35,337 nt of DNA. Source: Gammaproteobacteria bacterium. Its GTDB lineage: Bacteria > Pseudomonadota > Gammaproteobacteria > Steroidobacterales > Woeseiaceae. The notes under the pieces are model-generated. The model ran no database searches. It saw only the letters and a program-made list of their open reading frames with translations, and was not told the DNA's origin. This document shows, piece after piece, positions 30,491-35,337 of this stretch; the first letter of the stretch is position 1, and the number at the start of each line of letters is the position of its first letter. Location of the stretch: NCBI GenBank assembly GCA_009937505.1, contig JAACFJ010000008.1, positions 1-35,337 of the forward strand. The letters are read 5' to 3'. Position numbers and translations under genes: made by a program.

Positions 30491-31441
30491 TTGAACAAGA
30501 AAGTCACCGATCACGCGATCGTACGCGAAGAGCTCTACGGCACGACGCCGGAACCGACCTACGGCGGGGCGCTGTCGTTCATGCGGCGCAAGTACACCAC
30601 GGACATGAGCGGCGTGGACGTCGCGGTGACCGGCATACCGCTCGATACGGCAACGACCAACCGGCCGGGCGCGAGATTCGGCCCCAGGGCGATTCGTGCC
30701 GCGTCGTCGATCATGGCCTGGGAAAAGCCCTACGGCATGGAGTTCGATCCCTTTGACAAACTCGCGGTTGTCGACGCGGGCGACTGCTTCTTCGATCACG
30801 GGCGGCCGGAGAACACACCGGATGAGATCGAAGCGCACGCGTTCGGCATCATCGACCAGGGTCCGGCACTGTTATCGCTGGGGGGCGATCATTTCGTGTC
30901 GTACCCGTTGCTACGCGCCCATCAGCGCAAGCATGGCGGCGCGCTGTCGCTGCTGCATTTCGATGCCCACAGCGACACCTGGGCCGACGACAACGACCGC
31001 ATCGATCACGGCACGATGTTCTGGTGGGCAGCAAAGAACGGGCTCGTCGATCCGGCCAATTCGGTACAGATCGGAATCCGCACGACGAATCCGGATACGC
31101 TGGGCTTCAACATCATCGATGCGCCCGACGTGCACGCATCGGGCGTCGAAGCCGTCGTCGCAAGAACGCGCGAGATCCTCGGGGACCGGCCGGTCTACCT
31201 GACCTTTGACATCGACTGTCTGGACCCCAGCCACGCGCCGGGGACCGGAACTCCCGTGTGCGGTGGACTCACCACGCACCAGGCGATGGCCATACTCAGG
31301 GGGCTCGCCGGCATCAACGTCGTGGGTATGGACGTCGTCGAAGTTGCGCCCGCCTACGACGTCGGTGAGATCACGGCGCTGGCGGGAGCGCACCTGGCGA
31401 TGGAGATGCTGTATCTGTACGCTCGCCGCCCGGATTCCTGA
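30491..31441 (+). CDS. speB: Agmatinase-family ureohydrolase
   Basis: 316 residues. Splits agmatine into putrescine and urea; the family also includes guanidinobutyrase and arginase. The Mn ligands are present: GGDHFVSYP, HFDAHSD and TFDIDCLDPSHAPGTGTPVCGG, with DVVEVAPAYD near the end. Start is TTG at 30491, with GGAG 7 nt before. It is the last gene of the puuD operon, 21 bp after the aminotransferase, and ends 14 bp from convergent trx. Putrescine made here could feed the enzymes encoded just before it. Guanidinobutyrase activity is a real alternative, since it would also fit GABA metabolism. Confidence 0.88.
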   Translation: MNKKVTDHAIVREELYGTTPEPTYGGALSFMRRKYTTDMSGVDVAVTGIPLDTATTNRPGARFGPRAIRAASSIMAWEKPYGMEFDPFDKLAVVDAGDCFFDHGRPENTPDEIEAHAFGIIDQGPALLSLGGDHFVSYPLLRAHQRKHGGALSLLHFDAHSDTWADDNDRIDHGTMFWWAAKNGLVDPANSVQIGIRTTNPDTLGFNIIDAPDVHASGVEAVVARTREILGDRPVYLTFDIDCLDPSHAPGTGTPVCGGLTTHQAMAILRGLAGINVVGMDVVEVAPAYDVGEITALAGAHLAMEMLYLYARRPDS

Positions 31442-31455
31442 CGGCGCGGCACAAA

Positions 31456-31794
31456 TCAGGCAATGACTTTCTTGAGGCTGCTCTCGTAGTCAGATTTCGG
31501 CCGCACGCCGACGATGGTATCCACGATCTGGCCTTTGTCGAACAGCATGACGGTCGGGATCGAGCGAATGCCGTATTGCATCGCAACCTGCTGGTTCGAG
31601 TCGACGTCCACTTTTGCGACCTTAACCTGGCCGCCGTACTCCTGCGACAGGGATTCGATGACGGGACCGAGGACGCGGCAGGGGCCGCACCATTCAGCCC
31701 AGAAATCAACGAGCACCGGGGTGTCAGACTGCAGAACCTGGTCCGCGAAGTTATTATCCGTGACGGCTACCGGTTGCGTTGCTGCTTCGTTCAT
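31456..31794 (-). CDS. trxA: Thioredoxin
   Basis: 112 residues, full thioredoxin fold: VDFWAEWCGPCRVLGPVIE with Cys36 and Cys39, the cis-proline in RSIPTVMLFDKG, and a conserved C-terminal helix. No signal peptide, so a cytosolic disulfide reductase. The start at 31794 is preceded by GGAGAA; the frame extends 19 codons without thioredoxin character. Single-gene unit divergent from the XdhC-like gene. Confidence 0.93.
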   Translation of the reverse strand: MNEAATQPVAVTDNNFADQVLQSDTPVLVDFWAEWCGPCRVLGPVIESLSQEYGGQVKVAKVDVDSNQQVAMQYGIRSIPTVMLFDKGQIVDTIVGVRPKSDYESSLKKVIA

Positions 31795-31923
31795 AATGTG
31801 CTTCTCCGTTAAAGCGGTCCAGAGATCTGGGACCGTGGCCGACGGTTTCAAGCTTTTTGACCATCGACAGGGTGCCAGTACTCAGATGAATTCGCTATAC
31901 GGATATTCCGGAGGACCACAGTC

Positions 31924-32967
31924 ATGAATGCGCCGGGCCTGGTGCGCTTCTTCGCGGAACGGCGCGATCGCGGCGCTCCGCTCGTGCTGGTCACTATCTT
32001 CGAAACCAGCGGCTCGACCTACAGCAAGGCGGGAACCCACATGCTGGTCGACGGCGAGGGCGATTTTCAGGGCATGCTATCCGGAGGCTGTCTCGAGGGT
32101 GACCTTGCGTTGCGTGCAAGCGAGGTGATCGACTCCGGCACCCCGCAGGCCGTTACCTACGATCTGGCCCAGGACGATGAACTTTGGGGTCTCGGCGTCG
32201 GCTGTGACGGCGTGATGCAGGTTTTCCTGCAGGCGTTGACGGATGCGAACGGCTACGAGCCCTTCCAGGCCATAGCTACAGCCATGCAGGGAGACAGGCA
32301 GGCGCGACTTGCGATCGTGATCGAGTCCGGGCACCCGGACGCACCGCCAGGCGCTGCGGCCATCGGCGAAGGGGATCGCGTTCGGGGGCTCGGTCTTGCG
32401 GATGGACCAGCTGGACGACTCTTGCAGGATGTCCAGCGACCGGCATATGAGCAAGTCACGCTGGATGATCACCCGGTCAGCGTCTTGCTGGCCGCAATAC
32501 ATCCGCCGCCGCGATTACTCGTGCTCGGTGCGGGGCCGGATGCTGAACCCGTTGTGCGCTTTGCCGCGGAGCTGGGCTGGCGTTGCACCGTCGTCGATCA
32601 CCGCGATGCTTATGTCGAGAGCGGCAGCTTCGACGTCGCTGAAAAAGTGATCTGCCTGCCCGCGGGGGAAGTTGCCGCGGCCCTGGACCTGTCGCAGTAC
32701 CATGCAGCAGTCATCATGAGCCATCACCTTGCAAGCGATCGTGCCTACCTGGAGCAGCTTGCAACGACCGACATGCTCTATGTCGGACTGCTGGGGCCTG
32801 CGGCCCGTCGCGACCGGCTGCTGTCGGAGCTCGGTGATAGCGGGCGCTCTCTTTCCAATCGTCTGCACGGGCCTGCCGGCATCGACATCGGCGGACGCGG
32901 TCCTGCGGCGATCGCATTATCGATTGTTGCGGAGGCTCAGGGCGTGCTGCAGGGGCGAATCGACTGA
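31924..32967 (+). CDS. XdhC/CoxI-family molybdoenzyme maturation protein
   Basis: 347 residues. The N-terminal XdhC_CoxI domain has ETSGSTYSKAGTHMLVDGEG and LSGGCLEGDL. The C-terminal Rossmann domain (from about 195) has LLVLGAGPDAEPVVRFA and IMSHHLASDRAYLEQL, and it ends with GLLGPAARRDRLL and PAGIDIGGRGPAAIALSIVAEAQ. Family members bind and sulfurate molybdenum cofactor for xanthine dehydrogenase or related enzymes. GGAGG lies 9 nt before the ATG. No molybdoenzyme gene is in the window, so its client is unknown. Its TGA directly abuts the stop of the convergent TetR gene. Confidence 0.88.
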   Translation: MNAPGLVRFFAERRDRGAPLVLVTIFETSGSTYSKAGTHMLVDGEGDFQGMLSGGCLEGDLALRASEVIDSGTPQAVTYDLAQDDELWGLGVGCDGVMQVFLQALTDANGYEPFQAIATAMQGDRQARLAIVIESGHPDAPPGAAAIGEGDRVRGLGLADGPAGRLLQDVQRPAYEQVTLDDHPVSVLLAAIHPPPRLLVLGAGPDAEPVVRFAAELGWRCTVVDHRDAYVESGSFDVAEKVICLPAGEVAAALDLSQYHAAVIMSHHLASDRAYLEQLATTDMLYVGLLGPAARRDRLLSELGDSGRSLSNRLHGPAGIDIGGRGPAAIALSIVAEAQGVLQGRID

Positions 32968-33633
32968 TCAGTGCCGCGCGGCCCCATCGCCCGACAGGAA
33001 ACAGCGAATGATCATGTTGGCGAGTTCGTCGAGCGCCTCTTTCGACTCAAAGTCGATATTGCTCGTGCCCTTTATCTCTTCGGAGAGTGCGAGCAACCCT
33101 CCGGCGGATACCCGGATCAAGTTGAACAGGAGGGCAGGATCACCCGGTACCGCGATGCCGAGTTCCTGCAGCTCACGCAGGGATTTCACGACGATCTCGA
33201 ACAGGGGCCTCAGGTGATTCTCGACCAGCCAGTCGAGCCGCGCGGATGGACGACTGGACTCCTGCAGGATGAATTTGTGCAGCGCCGGCTGGCGGTGCGC
33301 ATAGCGCACGTAGGTGCGGATGAACGTCTCGGCGCGAGCCCTGGGCTCGTCTTCCGGGATGTCCGCCGTCGCCTTGACCAGCGCAATATTGAATTCATGA
33401 AAAATCCGGTCGGCGGCAGCCCGCCATAACTGATCCTTGTTCTTGAAATGGTAGGTAATGAGGGGGTGATGCACGCCCGCCCGATCGGCGATGTCGCGCG
33501 TGGAAGTGCCTTTAAAGCCGTTTTCCGAAAAGGCCTCGATAGCCGCATCCAGCAATTTCTGCTGCGTTACGATGCTGCGTTGTTGTTGTTTTCTTGCAGG
33601 CCTTTGATCGCCTGCTGCCGCTCGATCAGACAC
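32968..33633 (-). CDS. TetR-family regulator
   Basis: 221 residues; HTH about 22-67 (LLDAAIEAFSENGFKGTSTRDIADRAGVHHPLITYHFKNKDQLW), then a helical ligand domain and a C-terminal TetR_C-type region. The GVHHPLITYHFKNK recognition area is of the general AcrR type. Start is GTG at 33633. Upstream, GGCTA-GAC-TAGCC (33662-33674) is a candidate operator for autoregulation. It might control the convergent XdhC gene or genes elsewhere; no target is clear. Confidence 0.88.
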   Translation of the reverse strand: MSDRAAAGDQRPARKQQQRSIVTQQKLLDAAIEAFSENGFKGTSTRDIADRAGVHHPLITYHFKNKDQLWRAAADRIFHEFNIALVKATADIPEDEPRARAETFIRTYVRYAHRQPALHKFILQESSRPSARLDWLVENHLRPLFEIVVKSLRELQELGIAVPGDPALLFNLIRVSAGGLLALSEEIKGTSNIDFESKEALDELANMIIRCFLSGDGAARH

Positions 33634-33661
33634 GTCAGGACGCCCCGAATTTTTTCTCCAA

Positions 33662-33674
33662 GGCTAGACTAGCC
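33662..33674. promoter_or_regulatory. Possible operator upstream of the TetR gene
   Basis: Inverted repeat GGCTA-GAC-TAGCC, 29 bp before the GTG start. It overlaps a weak minus-strand promoter (TGGACC, 17-bp spacer, TAGTCT), where an autorepressor would be expected. It is short for a TetR site. Confidence 0.4.
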
Positions 33675-33732
33675 CTAAACCGCGAAATGGTCCAGAAAGG
33701 ACAGTTTTTGTGCGTGCCGAGGCGAGTCTCGG

Positions 33733-35337
33733 CTACTCGATCGCGAACATCATGCGCACGCCTGCGCGCTTTTCGACGACCTGCCCGTTCTCGACGACAG
33801 GCTCGAACTCCCATTTCGCGACGGCCTTCGTAGCGGACTCGACGAAAGTGTCGCCCGGGTCCGATCTGATGGCCTCGACGTCGGTGACGCTGCCATCAAG
33901 CGTGACGGTAAATACCACGTCCACCCACCCGGAGATATTGCGCCTCTCCGCGGATCGCGGGTAGCGGGGGGCCACGTACTTTGTGCGGTTCAGAGAGCTG
34001 GCGGCAACCGGCGTCTGCTGGCTTGCCGAAACCGGCTCTGCCGCTGCCTGCTGAGCCGGCTCGGTCGTTTCCTGCGTCGCCTCGGCAGCCGATTCCTCCG
34101 CTACAGGTTCGGCGACATCCGCAGTGTCCCCGTCCGTCGTAGCCGAATCCGTCGTAGCAGAATCCGTCGTTGCCGAATCCGTCGGGGCCGCATCTGCGGC
34201 GACTGCTGCGGCTGCTGCAGTGGCTGCCACGGCTGTCGCTGCCGCGGCACGCTGCTGTTCGGCTTCGCGTTCGGCCGCCTGGCGTTGTTCTTCGGCGCGC
34301 TTCTCCGCTTCCCGGCGTTCCGCCGCGGCGCGACGCTCACGCTCCGCGCGCAGTCGATCCTGTTCAACGCGCTGACGAGCCTCGGCGAGCGCCTTGGTCG
34401 AGGCAGCGAGTTCCGCGCTTTGCGGATCGAGCTGACGCGCCTCGGCGAGCAGGGCCTCGGCCGTGCTAAAGCGTCCGCCATCGATTTCTTCGCGTGCCTG
34501 CAGCACTATCTTGCTGGCAACGACGGTCAGCCCGGTTTGCGCGGCGGCATTGCCGGGGTCGTTGCTCAGTGCGAGCTGGTAGTAATAACGTGCATTGTCG
34601 TTGGCGGGCGAGGTGAGAGCTTCCTCATCGAGCCTCTGGCCGGCCAGCGCGAGTACTTCGTCCACGCGCCGTTCGCTGCGCGCGTTGCGCAATTCTTCCT
34701 CGACGGCATCGATCTCACCGTCGTCCGCAACGCCGAGGGCACGCACATCGGCAATGGCCGTCATTGCGTCTTCGAGGCGGTTGTCGCGAATTGCCGTCCT
34801 CGCGGAGTCGATGTAATCGCGCAACTGCATCTGCGATACCTGTGCCGTGAGGAAAGACAGCCTGGGATGTTCGGGGTTTGCGCCCCGGACGCGCTCGAGT
34901 GCTGCGGCCGCGTCATCCGCACGGTATTCCAGTAATGCCGTTTCCGCCATGCCGAGCGCCTCGTCGAGCGTCGCGTCGAGTTCTGCTGCGGCGTAGGCAT
35001 TGTCCGGTGCGGCGTTGACCGCGGTGACATAGAGCTCGATTGCGTTACTGCCCGGCGGGTTGAATATCTGTCCTGCATCTCGTGCGAGTCGAGCTTCCTC
35101 GAGCAGGTCGTCGACGTTGACAGCCGGCTGTTCACCAGTGCTGCCGAAATCGGGTGAGCCCTCGCTCAAGGAGGTGGTCGCCGACGGCCGCGGTTTGCTG
35201 ACCGTGGCCTCATCGGATCCGCCGAACACCCAGAATCCGATCGCGGCGATGGCAACGACCGCGACCGCACCGATGCCGAGTAACTTCGGGTTGAATGACG
35301 AGGTATCGCCACTGTCGCCCAATGCGGCGGGCGCTGC
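33733..35337 (-). CDS. TonB-domain protein with helical-repeat periplasmic region (5' end cut by window)
   Basis: At least 534 residues; the frame stays open through the right edge, so the TTG at 35322 is probably not the real start. Numbering from that TTG: membrane segment about 14-34, a TPR-like helical region about 70-300 (repeating A-L-E-A patterns, DPGNAAAQ, LDPQSAEL), a highly charged coiled coil 310-360 (RAERERRAAAERREAEKRAEE), an Ala-rich stretch 359-379, three TDSAT repeats 381-395, an acidic linker, then a TonB C-terminal domain 448-529 with YVAPRYPRSAERRNISGWVDVVFTV and KWEFEP. Classical TonB is about 240 residues with a Pro-rich linker; here the linker is replaced by helices. It may energise an outer-membrane receptor, or link envelope layers. 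No ExbB/ExbD is in view. Confidence 0.82.
   Translation of the reverse strand, partial: AAPAALGDSGDTSSFNPKLLGIGAVAVVAIAAIGFWVFGGSDEATVSKPRPSATTSLSEGSPDFGSTGEQPAVNVDDLLEEARLARDAGQIFNPPGSNAIELYVTAVNAAPDNAYAAAELDATLDEALGMAETALLEYRADDAAAALERVRGANPEHPRLSFLTAQVSQMQLRDYIDSARTAIRDNRLEDAMTAIADVRALGVADDGEIDAVEEELRNARSERRVDEVLALAGQRLDEEALTSPANDNARYYYQLALSNDPGNAAAQTGLTVVASKIVLQAREEIDGGRFSTAEALLAEARQLDPQSAELAASTKALAEARQRVEQDRLRAERERRAAAERREAEKRAEEQRQAAEREAEQQRAAAATAVAATAAAAAVAADAAPTDSATTDSATTDSATTDGDTADVAEPVAEESAAEATQETTEPAQQAAAEPVSASQQTPVAASSLNRTKYVAPRYPRSAERRNISGWVDVVFTVTLDGSVTDVEAIRSDPGDTFVESATKAVAKWEFEPVVENGQVVEKRAGVRMMFAIE
34130..34189. repeat. Four 15-bp tandem repeats inside the TonB-like gene
   Basis: Units of the form GAATCCGTCGTNGCN begin at 34145, 34160 and 34175, with a degenerate copy before at 34130. 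They encode a five-residue Thr-Asp-Ser-Ala-Thr repeat in the low-complexity linker. Copy number may vary between strains without breaking the frame. Confidence 0.75.

Noticed and set aside
1-35337. tRNA, rRNA, CRISPR array, prophage, insertion sequence or defence island
   Set aside because: No cloverleaf, spaced direct repeats, transposase, integrase or nuclease motifs were seen by eye.

Overview
The window is a stretch of dense, high-GC proteobacterial chromosome (GC in the mid-60s by eye). It carries about 27 protein genes with short gaps, and I saw no insertion sequence, phage, tRNA, rRNA or CRISPR array. The gene set (cbb3 oxidase, long UspE-type stress protein, bimodular QueF, SirB2, PhoU-like/Pit pair, cyanophycin genes, PuuD/SpuC-type polyamine genes) suggests a free-living, probably marine or sediment gammaproteobacterium able to respire at low oxygen. 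The taxonomic placement is inference.

Layout. 1-7.3 kb is a low-oxygen, signalling and stress block. It holds ccoN (cut by the left edge), a divergent PAS-PAS hybrid histidine kinase, a PhzF-family protein, a SirB2-like membrane protein, uspE, a DksA/TraR zinc-finger protein and a FixJ-like response regulator. A 20-bp perfect inverted repeat lies between ccoN and the kinase. An orphan Rho-independent terminator, possibly the end of a small RNA, and a REP-like hairpin pair lie between the SirB2 gene and uspE. 7.4-11.1 kb is a four-gene leftward operon for an ABC-2 exporter: TetR repressor, lipoprotein membrane-fusion protein, ATPase and permease. Two matching TetR operators flank its promoter.

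11.2-18.2 kb holds a divergent GTP cyclohydrolase II, queF, and a rightward cyanophycin operon: cyanophycinase, cyanophycin synthetase, and a second synthetase-like Mur ligase without an ATP-grasp domain. 18.2-21.8 kb holds a periplasmic or membrane-anchored alpha/beta hydrolase coupled to an EVE-domain protein, then a PhoU-like/Pit phosphate transport pair.

21.8-31.4 kb is a gamma-glutamyl and polyamine block: gamma-glutamyltransferase, a gamma-glutamylpolyamine synthetase, an NhaC-family transporter, then an operon of PuuD-like hydrolase, second synthetase, class III aminotransferase and agmatinase. 31.4-35.3 kb holds thioredoxin, an XdhC-family protein, a TetR regulator, and a TonB-like protein cut by the right edge.

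How the genes may work together (inference): cyanophycin stores arginine and aspartate. Cyanophycinase releases beta-Asp-Arg, and arginine can be decarboxylated to agmatine, which agmatinase converts to putrescine. The gamma-glutamyl synthetases, aminotransferase and PuuD-like hydrolase could take putrescine to GABA and glutamate. The window therefore holds a nitrogen store and much of the pathway for using it. The arginine decarboxylase, isoaspartyl dipeptidase and aldehyde dehydrogenase needed to join the parts are not in view.
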